Assembly (NCBI RefSeq): GCF_036231945.1 | Contig: NZ_CP109599.1 | Location: 7,405,501 to 7,469,500, forward strand | Direction: 5' to 3' | DNA length: 64,000 nucleotides | Source of the DNA: Streptomyces sp. NBC_01429 | GTDB lineage: Bacteria; Actinomycetota; Actinomycetes; Streptomycetales; Streptomycetaceae | Shown: positions 14,644 through 23,372 of the stretch, in pieces | How positions within the stretch are numbered: position 1 is the stretch's first letter | How the letters are laid out: the number at the start of each line of letters is the position of its first letter | Made by a program: the position numbers and the translations under genes | The notes under the pieces: model-generated | The model's database searches: none | What the model was told of the DNA's origin: nothing | The model's input: the letters and a program-made list of their open reading frames with translations, nothing else

Positions 14644-17388
14644 ATGTCTCCCATCCCTCGCAGGTCCCTGCTCAAGGCCGCCGCCGTCGCGGGCGCCGCC
14701 ACCCAGGTCAGCTGGGCGCTCGCCGGGCAGGACGCCCACGCCGCCGAGTCCCGCGCCGCCTCGGCCGGCGAACCCGTCGGTGTCGGCTGGCTGGAGGACG
14801 ACGGACTGGGCGCGGCACCCGGATCGACCTTCGGCGTGCCGTGGAGCCGGGGCACGCACCCCGCGGGCACGACCTTCGCGCTGGCGACCGAGGACGGCCG
14901 GGCCGTCCCCGTACAGACCTGGCCCACCGCCTACTGGCCGGACGGCTCGCTCAAGTGGACCGCGCACGCGGTCGGCCCCGCCGCCGCCGGGGCCGAGCGC
15001 TTCACCCTCGCCGCCGGTACCCCCGCCGCCCCCGCGAAGAAGGTCACCGTCAGCGCCACCCAGCGGAAGATCACCGTCGACACCGGGGTCATCAAGGCGG
15101 TCATCGGCAAGGACGGCTCCCGGCTCGTCGAGTCGGTGACCCGGGGCTCCACGAAGATCGCCACCGACGGCCGTCTCGTCCTGCTCCGGCAGGGCGAACT
15201 CGACGACGGCGAGCACGCCACCGCCAAGTGGGAGCGGTTCGACGGCGAGATCAGCGGCGCCCGCGTCGAACAGCGGGGCCCCGTGCGGGCGGTGATCCGC
15301 ATCGACGGCAAACACCGCAAGGGCAGCCGCCGTTGGCTCCCCTTCAGCGTCCGCCTCTACTTCTACGCGGGCGCCGAGTCCTTCCGTATGGTGCACACCA
15401 TCACCTACGACGGCGAGCAGACCCCCGGCCGGAACAAGGGCGACTTCATCCGCGGCCTCGGCGTCCGCTTCACCGTCCCCATGCGCGACGCCGCCTACGA
15501 CCGCCACGTCCGCGTCGCCGGCGAGGGCAAGGGTTTCCTGACCGAAGCCGTCCAGGGCATCACGGGCCTGCGCCGCGACCCCGGCGCCCACGTGCGCGGC
15601 GCCCAGGTCAAGGGCGAGAAGCTGCCCGACCCCGCCACCTGGGACCAGCGCGTCACCACCCGCCTCCCGTACATCCCCACCTGGGGCGACTACACACTGG
15701 CCCAGCTCTCCGCCGACGGCTTCAGCCTGCGCAAGCGCACCAAGCCGGGCCACGGCTGGATCACGGCGGGCGGCGGCGGCCGGGCCAACGGCTTCGGTTA
15801 CGTGGGCGGCGTCAGCGGCGGCCTCTCCTTCGGGCTGCGCGACTTCTGGCACAAACACCCCGCCCAGCTCGACATCCGGGGCGCCGCGGACGACGAGGCC
15901 GAGGTCACACTCTGGCTCTGGTCGCCGGAGGCCCAGCCGATGGACCTGCGCTTCTACCACGACGGAATGGGCCAGGACACCTTCCCCGAACAGATCGAGG
16001 GCCTCAACATCACCTACGAGGACTACGAGCCGGGCTTCGGCACCCCGTACGGCATCGCCCGCACCAGCGAGCTGATGTTCTGGGCCAACGACACCACCCC
16101 CACCGCCGCCGAGCTGGTCGCCCAGTCCCGGACGGTCCACACCCCGCCCCAGCTCGCCGCGAGCGCCGAAGCCCTCACCGGAGCGGGCGTGTTCGGCGGG
16201 CTGTTCGCACCGGTCGACCGCTCCGTACCGGCCAAGGCCGAGATCGAGGACCAGCTCGACTTCCTCTTCACGTACTACCGGGACCAGGTCGAGCAGCGCC
16301 GCTGGTACGGCTTCTGGGACTACGGCGACTTCATGCACAGCTACGACGAGGACCGCCACCAGTGGCGCTACGACGTCGGCGGCTACGCCTGGGACAACTC
16401 CGAACTCTCGCCCGACCTCTGGCTCTGGTTCGCCTATCTGCGCTCCGGCCGCGCCGACATCTTCCGCTTCGCCGAGGCACTGACCCGGCACACCGGCGAG
16501 GTCGACGTCTACCACCTCGGCAAATGGGCCGGGCTCGGCACCCGGCACGGCGTGCAGCACTACGCGGACAGCGCCAAGCAGCAGCGCATCTCCACCGCCG
16601 TCTACCGCCGCCCCTACTACTACCTCACCGCGGACGAACGGGTCGGCGACCTCATGCACGCCCTCGTCGACTCCGACGAGACCTTCCTCGCCCTCGACCC
16701 CCTGCGCAAGATCCGCACCGAGCCCTACGAGCCCGACCGCAACGCCCTGTCCATCGGCTTCGGCACCGACTGGAGCGGGCTCGCCGCCGCCTGGCTCACC
16801 GAGTGGGAGCGCAAGGGCCCCAAGGCCGCCAGGGCCGAGGCCAGACTGCGCTCCACCATGGAGACCATCGGCGCGCAGCCCAACGGATTCGTCCAGGGCT
16901 CCGGTCTCTACGACCTCGACACCGGGAAGTTCGCGGTCGCCGCCGAGCCCGTGGTGAGCGTCTCCCACCTCTCCGCGATGTTCGGCCTGGTCGAGATGTG
17001 CGCCGAGCTGATCGACCTCATCGACCAGCCGAAGTTCAAGGAAGCCTGGCTGGACTACTGCCGCTACTTCAACGCCACCAAGACCGAACAGGCCGCACGG
17101 TACGGCACGAACTTCGGCAGCCTGCTGCTCTTCCAGGGCCACTCGCGCCAGGACGCCTACGCGGCTGCGCAGTTGGGCGACGCGCGGCTGGCCGCGCGCG
17201 CCTGGGACAAGTTCTACGACAGCGACGCCTACACCTCGGCCATGAAGTGGGACAAGACACCGCTCGAAGGGCCCGACGTCCTCGAACCCGGCTACGAGAA
17301 CCTCCGGATCAACAGCAACGAGACCGCCCTGTTCGGACTCGCCGCCATCCAGAACCTCGCGCTCGTGGGCGACAGGATCCCGAGGTGA
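14644..17388 (+). CDS. Exo-rhamnogalacturonan lyase family protein (YetA / PL26-like)
   Basis: A 914-residue secreted enzyme with a Tat signal (IPRRSLLKAAAVAGA, cleavage near AHA-AE). Three domains follow: an N-terminal RIFT-type barrel (about 45-310), a central beta-sandwich (about 320-520) and a C-terminal alpha/alpha toroid (about 540-910) with the landmarks RWYGFWDYGDFMHSYD and FGTDWSGLAAAWLTEWER. This is the architecture of fungal PcRGLX and bacterial YetA, which trim rhamnogalacturonan from its end by beta-elimination. The gene starts 101 bp after DUF624 and its stop overlaps the CE12 start, so both are co-expressed. The exact product is not known. Confidence 0.82.
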   Translation: MSPIPRRSLLKAAAVAGAATQVSWALAGQDAHAAESRAASAGEPVGVGWLEDDGLGAAPGSTFGVPWSRGTHPAGTTFALATEDGRAVPVQTWPTAYWPDGSLKWTAHAVGPAAAGAERFTLAAGTPAAPAKKVTVSATQRKITVDTGVIKAVIGKDGSRLVESVTRGSTKIATDGRLVLLRQGELDDGEHATAKWERFDGEISGARVEQRGPVRAVIRIDGKHRKGSRRWLPFSVRLYFYAGAESFRMVHTITYDGEQTPGRNKGDFIRGLGVRFTVPMRDAAYDRHVRVAGEGKGFLTEAVQGITGLRRDPGAHVRGAQVKGEKLPDPATWDQRVTTRLPYIPTWGDYTLAQLSADGFSLRKRTKPGHGWITAGGGGRANGFGYVGGVSGGLSFGLRDFWHKHPAQLDIRGAADDEAEVTLWLWSPEAQPMDLRFYHDGMGQDTFPEQIEGLNITYEDYEPGFGTPYGIARTSELMFWANDTTPTAAELVAQSRTVHTPPQLAASAEALTGAGVFGGLFAPVDRSVPAKAEIEDQLDFLFTYYRDQVEQRRWYGFWDYGDFMHSYDEDRHQWRYDVGGYAWDNSELSPDLWLWFAYLRSGRADIFRFAEALTRHTGEVDVYHLGKWAGLGTRHGVQHYADSAKQQRISTAVYRRPYYYLTADERVGDLMHALVDSDETFLALDPLRKIRTEPYEPDRNALSIGFGTDWSGLAAAWLTEWERKGPKAARAEARLRSTMETIGAQPNGFVQGSGLYDLDTGKFAVAAEPVVSVSHLSAMFGLVEMCAELIDLIDQPKFKEAWLDYCRYFNATKTEQAARYGTNFGSLLLFQGHSRQDAYAAAQLGDARLAARAWDKFYDSDAYTSAMKWDKTPLEGPDVLEPGYENLRINSNETALFGLAAIQNLALVGDRIPR

Positions 17389-18440
17389 CCGCCCCCGGAC
17401 GCGCCGCCGTCACCCTGCTGGCGGCGCTCACCGCCGTCACCGGACTCCTCGCCGTGCCCGCCGCGGCCCGCACACCCGCGCGGCCGTCCGTCCCCGCCGA
17501 GTGCGCCGGAACCGCCCCCGTGGTCTGCCACTTCGACGTCCCGCCGGGCACGTACGAGGTGACGGCCCTGCTCGGCGGCGCGCGTGAGGGCAGCACCGGC
17601 GTCCAGGCGGAGGCCCGCCGCACGATGCTCGCCGAGACCGCCACCCGGGCCGGACAGGTGGTGCGGCGCGGCTTCACCGTGGACGTACGCGACCCCGAGG
17701 GGGAGCCGACCAGGCCCGGCGGCGCCCCCGGCCTCGACCTGCGCTTCGACGGCGCTGCCCCCCTCCTCGCCGGGCTGCGGGTCACCGCGGCGCCCCGGAG
17801 CCCCCAGCTCCTGCTGGCCGGCGACTCGACCGTCTGCGACCAGCCGGCCGACCCGTACACCGGCTGGGGGCAGCAGCTTCCGCAGTACTTCACGAGCGGC
17901 ATCTCGGTCGCCAACTACGCCGCGTCCGGGGAGGGTTCGCAGTCCTTCCTGGACGACCCGGTGCTCTTCAGCGCCGTCGAGTCCCGGGTGCGCCGGGGCG
18001 ATCCGGTGCTGATCCAGCTCGCCCACAACGACAAGCAGACCCCGGCGGAGGTCTACCGCGCCAACCTCACCGAGATGGCCCAGCGGATCCGGGACCGGGG
18101 CGGCCGGCCCGTCTTCGTCACCCCGATCGTCCGCCGCTGGTTCAACTCCGACGGCACCCTCGACAACGGCACCGCCCTCCACGTCAACGGCCTGGGAGTG
18201 AACCTGCCCGGCGAGATGCGCGCGCTCGCCCGGGAGCTGGACGTACCGCTCATCGACCTCACCGCGCTGACCAGGCGACTGGTCGAGGAGGCGGGCCCGG
18301 AGGGCTCCAAGGCCCTCTACCTCTACGACGAACAGCGCGACAACACGCACACCTCGGTACGGGGAGCCACCGCGTTCGCCGCCCTCGTCCTCGGCGAACT
18401 CCGGGACCGGCACCTCGTACCCCGCCGGGTGGTGCGCTGA
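17385..18440 (+). CDS. Rhamnogalacturonan acetylesterase (SGNH, CE12), complete copy
   Basis: A 351-residue secreted esterase with a Sec-type signal ending near PAAA. An N-terminal beta-rich domain of about 110 residues (with two Cys in ECAGTAPVVCHF) precedes the SGNH domain. Catalytic blocks are GDSTVCD (Ser nucleophile), NYAASGEGSQSFL (Gly/Asn), QLAHNDKQ, and DNTHTS (Asp/His). It resembles the YesT type. The GTG start is inside the stop of the exo-lyase (GTGA), tying deacetylation to lyase synthesis. It is longer than the edge copy at 1-446, which lacks the N-terminal domain. Confidence 0.9.
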   Translation: MTAPGRAAVTLLAALTAVTGLLAVPAAARTPARPSVPAECAGTAPVVCHFDVPPGTYEVTALLGGAREGSTGVQAEARRTMLAETATRAGQVVRRGFTVDVRDPEGEPTRPGGAPGLDLRFDGAAPLLAGLRVTAAPRSPQLLLAGDSTVCDQPADPYTGWGQQLPQYFTSGISVANYAASGEGSQSFLDDPVLFSAVESRVRRGDPVLIQLAHNDKQTPAEVYRANLTEMAQRIRDRGGRPVFVTPIVRRWFNSDGTLDNGTALHVNGLGVNLPGEMRALARELDVPLIDLTALTRRLVEEAGPEGSKALYLYDEQRDNTHTSVRGATAFAALVLGELRDRHLVPRRVVR

Positions 18441-18449
18441 GCCCGGCGA

Positions 18450-21400
18450 TCAGTACACGTCGCGGACATACCGCCGCTCGGCGGCCAGCCCCGTGACATA
18501 GGCGTCGGCCGCCTCCCGCGTGAGACCGCCATGGACCACGGCGATCTCACGCAGGGCGCGGTCCACGTCCTTGGCCATCCGCGAGGCGTCCCCGCACACA
18601 TAGAAGTGGGCGCCGTCCTGGAGCCAGGACCACAACCCGCGGCCGTGCTCGCGCATCCGGTCCTGGACATACACCTTGGCGCGCTGATCGCGCGAGAAGG
18701 CGGTGTCCAGCCGGGTCAGGAAGCGGTCGCGGCGCAGCTCCTCCAGCTCCTGGCGGTAGTAGAAGTCCGTTGCGCGGCGCTGCTCCCCGAAGAAGAGCCA
18801 GTTGGCGCCCGGATGCCCCAGGGCGCGCCGCTCCTCCAGGAACCCGATGAAGGGGGCCACTCCGGTACCGGGCCCCACCATCACCATGGGGACGGCGGGG
18901 TCGGCCGGCGGATGGAAGTGGGCGGAGCGCCGCACCTGGACCGCGACCGGCGTCCGGGGCGGCGCGTCGGCGAGGAAGCAGGACGCGACCCCCTTGCGCG
19001 GCCGGCCGTGGCGGTTCTCGTACCGGACGACGGAGACCGTCAGCCGGAGCAGTCCCGGATCGGTGAGCGGACTGGAGGAAATGGAGTAGAGCCGGGGCCG
19101 CAGGCGCTGGAGACAGCCGGCCCACTCGCCCGGGGTGGCGCGGACCGCGTGCTCCGCGACGACATCGACGGCCTGCCTGCCCCAGCTCCACCGGGAGAGT
19201 TCGCCCGTGTTGCCCGGCCGCAGCAGCTTCCTGAGGGTCCGGTCGCCGGTACGTTCGGCGACCAGCCTCAGCAGACCGGGGGTGATACGGGCGATGTCCA
19301 GCTCGCGGCGCAGCGCCTCGCCGAACGGTACGGTCCCGCGACCGGGCACGTCGACCTCGGCGGCGGGATCGAGGCCGGTGGCGGACAGCCACTCAGCGAC
19401 GAGGTCGGGACAGTTCAGCGGCTGTACGGCCAGCGCGTCACCGGCCCGGTGGTCGAGGGGCGTCGCGCTGTCTCGGGTGTCGAAGGTGAACTGCCGTACC
19501 TCCTTGGCGGCGCCCGGCAGACCGAGCAGCCGGTTGCCGGAGAGCAGGGCGACGGCGGGTGCGGCACGGCCGGTCCCGGCGGCGGGCGCGTCGGCGGGTG
19601 TGGCGGCGGGCGCTCCGGCGGGCCCGCCCGTGGCCCCCAGAGCGGTGAGCACCTGGTCGAGCCACTGCCCGGCGGGCTCCTCGTACTCCGGTTCGCAGTC
19701 GGTGCGCGGGACCAGCCGCCGTGCGCCGAGCCGGCCGAGGCGCTCGTCCAGCCTGCGGCCGTGGCCGCAGAAGTCACCGTACGAGGAGTCCCCGAGGGCG
19801 AGCACCGCGTACCGGACCCCCTCCAGCCGGGGGACATCGGGCGCGCTGAGCGCCGACCAGAACCGCGCGCCGTTGTCGGGCGCGTCGCCGTCGCCGAACG
19901 TGCTGGTGACCAGGAGCAGATCGGCGGTGCGCGGCAGCGTGCCGGGCGGCTGGTCCTCCATGGTGACCAGCCGCGCCGCCCGCCCGCCGTCGGCCAGCCG
20001 CCGCGCGGCGAGCGCCGCCACCGCCTCGGCGTTGCCGGTCTGCGAGGCCCACAGCACGAGGACCTCACGACCGGGCGCGCGGGGGACGCCATTGGTCCCG
20101 GGGACGCCGGTCGCCTCCGCAGCCGCCCCTTCCCCCTCCTCCCGTGGTGCGCCGAGGCCGGTCAGGGAGACGGCGCAGGACTTGAAGCCGGGCTGGAACG
20201 AGATCGGGTCCACCGCGTCGTCCGTCACCGCGTTGACGCTCAGATCCGCGCCGAACAGGTCGTTCCAGTGGAACGGCGCGAAGCAGTCCCCGGCCCGTAC
20301 GCGATCGGTCAGCACGGCGGGCAGCACCGCCCGGCCCCGCCGGGAGGCGACCTCCACCCGGTCGCCCTCCGCGATCCCCAGCGCCAGCGCGTCCTCGGGG
20401 TGGATCTCCACGAAGGGACGGGGGTTGAGCTTGTTGAGCCGCGCGATCCTGCCGGTCCTGGTCAGCGTGTGCCACTGGTGGGGGAGCCGGCCCGTGTTCA
20501 GGACGTACGGGAAGTCCCCGTCCGGCAGCTCCGCCGGGGGCAGGTGCGGACGGGCGAAGAACACGGCGCGGCCGGAGGCGGTGGGGAAGGCGAGCCGGGG
20601 CCGGGTGCCGTCGGCCCGTACCACCGGATCCCGGCCCGTCCCGTCGGTCAGGTAGCGCACCGGATTGCGGTCGGGCCCCTCCGGGTGCGCGCTGGGCCAC
20701 TGCACGGGGGTACGGCGCAGCCGCTCGTACGTCACCCCGCTCAGGTCGTAGCCGGTCTTCGGGTTCCGGGCGCGCTTGATCTCCTCGAATATCTCCTCCG
20801 CGCTCCCGTAGCCGAAGGCGTCCTCGTACCCCATCTCGCAGGCGACCCGCGCGATGATCCGCCAGTCGGGCCATGCCTCGCCCGGCGGCTCCACGGCCTG
20901 CCGGCCGAGGGTCAGATCGCGCTCCGAGTTGACCAGCACCCCCTCGGACTCCGCCCAGAGGGCGGCCGGCAGCACGATATCGGCGTGGGCGTTGGTCTCG
21001 GTCTCGGCGAACACGTCCTGGGTGATGACCAGTTCGGCCGCCATGAGCCCCTCGACGACCGTCCTGCGGTTGGCGACCGAGGCGACGGGGTTGGTGCAGA
21101 TGATCCAGCACGCCTTGACCTCCCCGTCCGCCATCCGCCGGAACAGGTCCACGGTGCCGGCGCCGAAGCCGTCCGCCCGTACCGTCCCCGGCGCGACGCC
21201 CCACAACTCCTCGGTGAACGCCCGTTCTTCGGCCACCAGCACCGACCGCTGGCCGGGCAGACCGGGACCCATGTAGCCCATCTCGCGGCCCCCCATCGCG
21301 TTGGGCTGGCCGGTGAGGGAGAAAGGGCCGCTGCCGGGGCGGCAGATCGCGCCCGTCGCCAGATGCAGATTGATCAGGGCGTTGGTGTTCCAGGTGCCGT

Positions 21401-22367
21401 GGGTGGACTGGTTGAGCCCCATCGTCCAGCAGCTCATCCACTCGCCCGCGCCGCCGATCCACTCGGCCGCCCTGCGGATGTCCTCCTCCGGCAGACCGGT
21501 GATCTCCGCGACCCCGGCGGCCGGGTAGTCCTGGAGGAAGGCCGGCATGGCCTCCCAGCCCTCGGTGTGTCCGGCGATGAACTCCGGGTCGGTGCGGCCG
21601 TTCTCGACGAGCAGCCGCAGCAGTCCGTTGAGCAGCGCGAGATCCGTACCGGGCCTGATCGGCAGATACAGATCCGCCTTCGCGGCGGTGGCGGTCCGCC
21701 GCGGATCGACCACGATCAGCTTGGCGCCCGCCTTGACCCGCTCCATGAGCCGCAGGAAGAGGACCGGGTGGCAGTCCGCCATGTTGGAGCCGATGACGAG
21801 GAAGACATCCGCGTGCTCGAAGTCCTCGTACGAGCCGGGCGGGCCGTCCGCGCCGAGGGACAGCTTGTAGCCGCTGCTCGCACTCGCCATGCACAGCCGG
21901 GAGTTGGACTCGATGCGGTTGGTGCGCAGGAACCCCTTGGCGAGCTTGTTGGCCAGGTACTGCGCCTCCAGGCTCAGCTGCCCCGACACGTAGAGGGCGA
22001 GGGCGTCCGGGCCGTGGGTGTCCACGATCGTACGCAGCCGGTGCGCGGTCTCCTTGATCGCCGCGTCCCGCGCGAGGGGCGCGGCCGGGCCGCCGCGCTC
22101 CGCCCGTACCAGCGCGGTCGTCAGCCGTCCTGGCGCGGCGAGCATCTCGGCGCTCGTCACCCCCTTGGTGCACAGCCGCCCCGCGTTGGCCGGGTGGGCC
22201 TTGTCGCCGGACACCTTGAGGACGGTGCGACGGCCGTCGGCGCCCGCCGCGACATCGAGGACGATGCCGCAGCCGACACCGCAGTACGAGCAGACCGTAC
22301 GCACCTGGGAGACGGCGCCCGGCCGCGCACCGGCCCGCGCGTCGGCCTGCGGGGTCCTGACGGTCAC
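18450..22367 (-). CDS. Assimilatory nitrate reductase fused to CysJ-like NADPH flavoprotein
   Basis: A 1305-residue cytosolic fusion enzyme that should reduce nitrate to nitrite with NADPH. The N-terminal molybdopterin oxidoreductase (about 1-710) has a 4Fe-4S site (Cys26, Cys29, Cys33, Cys66) and the molybdenum-ligand block SRLCMAS. A flavodoxin domain follows (ASQTGNAEA, STFGDGDAPDNG, LALGDSSYGDF; about 745-885), then the FAD/NADPH reductase (RLYSISSSPL, GPGTGVAPFIGF, FGEQRRATDF, CGDASRMAKDV). Separate reductase partners are therefore unnecessary. The start is GTG. No nitrite reductase or nitrate transporter is adjacent; the gene sits alone within the pectin locus. Confidence 0.92.
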   Translation of the reverse strand: MTVRTPQADARAGARPGAVSQVRTVCSYCGVGCGIVLDVAAGADGRRTVLKVSGDKAHPANAGRLCTKGVTSAEMLAAPGRLTTALVRAERGGPAAPLARDAAIKETAHRLRTIVDTHGPDALALYVSGQLSLEAQYLANKLAKGFLRTNRIESNSRLCMASASSGYKLSLGADGPPGSYEDFEHADVFLVIGSNMADCHPVLFLRLMERVKAGAKLIVVDPRRTATAAKADLYLPIRPGTDLALLNGLLRLLVENGRTDPEFIAGHTEGWEAMPAFLQDYPAAGVAEITGLPEEDIRRAAEWIGGAGEWMSCWTMGLNQSTHGTWNTNALINLHLATGAICRPGSGPFSLTGQPNAMGGREMGYMGPGLPGQRSVLVAEERAFTEELWGVAPGTVRADGFGAGTVDLFRRMADGEVKACWIICTNPVASVANRRTVVEGLMAAELVITQDVFAETETNAHADIVLPAALWAESEGVLVNSERDLTLGRQAVEPPGEAWPDWRIIARVACEMGYEDAFGYGSAEEIFEEIKRARNPKTGYDLSGVTYERLRRTPVQWPSAHPEGPDRNPVRYLTDGTGRDPVVRADGTRPRLAFPTASGRAVFFARPHLPPAELPDGDFPYVLNTGRLPHQWHTLTRTGRIARLNKLNPRPFVEIHPEDALALGIAEGDRVEVASRRGRAVLPAVLTDRVRAGDCFAPFHWNDLFGADLSVNAVTDDAVDPISFQPGFKSCAVSLTGLGAPREEGEGAAAEATGVPGTNGVPRAPGREVLVLWASQTGNAEAVAALAARRLADGGRAARLVTMEDQPPGTLPRTADLLLVTSTFGDGDAPDNGARFWSALSAPDVPRLEGVRYAVLALGDSSYGDFCGHGRRLDERLGRLGARRLVPRTDCEPEYEEPAGQWLDQVLTALGATGGPAGAPAATPADAPAAGTGRAAPAVALLSGNRLLGLPGAAKEVRQFTFDTRDSATPLDHRAGDALAVQPLNCPDLVAEWLSATGLDPAAEVDVPGRGTVPFGEALRRELDIARITPGLLRLVAERTGDRTLRKLLRPGNTGELSRWSWGRQAVDVVAEHAVRATPGEWAGCLQRLRPRLYSISSSPLTDPGLLRLTVSVVRYENRHGRPRKGVASCFLADAPPRTPVAVQVRRSAHFHPPADPAVPMVMVGPGTGVAPFIGFLEERRALGHPGANWLFFGEQRRATDFYYRQELEELRRDRFLTRLDTAFSRDQRAKVYVQDRMREHGRGLWSWLQDGAHFYVCGDASRMAKDVDRALREIAVVHGGLTREAADAYVTGLAAERRYVRDVY

Positions 22368-22424
22368 GGGCGGGCCTCTTTCGTGGACGGTCCCGGCCGT
22401 CTGCGCCGGGCCGGGCCCACGAAC

Positions 22425-22442
22425 GTAACGACGCCTCGTTAC
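22425..22442. promoter_or_regulatory. Perfect palindrome upstream of the nitrate reductase gene
   Basis: GTAACGACGCCTCGTTAC consists of 7-bp arms separated by 4 bp and lies 58-75 bp before the GTG start. GTAAC resembles the a-site of the Streptomyces GlnR box, but the following GAAAC half is missing, so GlnR binding is only a possibility. A regulator of nitrate assimilation is the natural candidate. Confidence 0.5.
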
Positions 22443-22476
22443 CCGGAGATCACACCGGGCACGCCAGGTCGGTTAC

Positions 22477-22514
22477 GCCCCTCACACAGCGGTGTGGACC
22501 GTCGTGTGAGGGGC
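22477..22514 (-). terminator. Terminator after the pectate lyase gene
   Basis: A perfect 11-bp stem (GCCCCTCACAC at 22477-22487, complement at 22504-22514) with a 16-nt loop begins 20 bp after the pectate lyase stop. It would insulate the nitrate reductase gene, which reads the same way, from the pectin operon. Confidence 0.75.
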
Positions 22515-22533
22515 GGCGCGACGCCCGGCTCGC

Positions 22534-23340
22534 CTACTTGTAGGTGAGGTCCGAGGCGCTGTACTTGCAGTAAGTGCCGTCCGCGTCGGTGCCGTTCTTC
22601 GTCGGCTCCGCCCCGGTGCTGTTCCCGATGTACTTCTGGCAGGGGACGATCTTCTTGCTGCTGTCCCCGACGATGGTGATCCCGCGCAGGGTCAGCGAGT
22701 CGCCGTAGTTGGTGTTGATCCCGCCGATGACACTGCCGGGCGCGGTGATCTCCGTATTGGTCACGGTGATGGTCCGCTTGTACTGGGTGGAGCAGTTGCC
22801 GCAGGAGCGGACGAAGGTCTTGAAGTCCTGGCCGGCGAAGTTGGAGATGTTCAGTGTGCCGCTGCCGTTGAACTGGAAGATCTTGTCCTCGGCCTTGCGC
22901 GCCCCGCCGCCGGTGACGGTGAAGGTCTTGCCGGTGCCGCGGAAGGTGGCCGCGTCCTCGCCGACATCCTCCCACCACACGTTCTGGAGCGTGCAGCTGC
23001 CGGAGCAGTGGATGCCGTCGGCGGCGGGGGCGCCGATGATGACGTTCTTCAACGTCGTGCCGTCGGCGAGCTTGAAGATCGGGTCCTGGTCCTCGTTCTG
23101 CCCGCCGGTGCCGAGCGCGCCGGTGCCGTAGTAGCGCTTCATGCCGCCGTCGACGCTGCCGCTGATGTTCTTCGTCGCGCTCACGGCCTCGCTGCCGTTA
23201 GCCGACGGCCAGGTGGCGGCCGTGGCGGTGGGCAGTGTCAGACCGGTGGCGAGCGCGCCGAGGGTGAGGGCGAGGGCGCCGGCGCCGCCGGCGATCACCC
23301 GCCGCTGCCGGCCGCCGGGCCGGCTGAGTCGTTCGGTCAT
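22534..23340 (-). CDS. Secreted pectate lyase (PL3)
   Basis: A 268-residue secreted enzyme that cleaves de-esterified homogalacturonan by calcium-dependent beta-elimination. The Sec signal ends near TATAA-TWPS. The short all-beta helix with PAADGIHCSGSCTLQNVWWEDVGEDAATF is characteristic of family PL3, and several paired Cys are visible (HCSGSC, RSCGNCST, CQKY, TYC). The ATG at 23340 is chosen because AAGGAG precedes it at about 10 nt. It follows the PL11 gene by 32 bp and is probably co-transcribed. Together with the pectinesterase it would attack the smooth regions of pectin. Confidence 0.92.
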   Translation of the reverse strand: MTERLSRPGGRQRRVIAGGAGALALTLGALATGLTLPTATAATWPSANGSEAVSATKNISGSVDGGMKRYYGTGALGTGGQNEDQDPIFKLADGTTLKNVIIGAPAADGIHCSGSCTLQNVWWEDVGEDAATFRGTGKTFTVTGGGARKAEDKIFQFNGSGTLNISNFAGQDFKTFVRSCGNCSTQYKRTITVTNTEITAPGSVIGGINTNYGDSLTLRGITIVGDSSKKIVPCQKYIGNSTGAEPTKNGTDADGTYCKYSASDLTYK

Positions 23341-23372
23341 CTGGGGACGCTCCTTGGAGAGAGTGCGGATGA

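Noticed and set aside
22425..22442. GlnR box before nitrate reductase
   Set aside because: Only the GTAAC half agrees; the GAAAC half-site at fixed spacing is missing, so it is kept as an unassigned palindrome.
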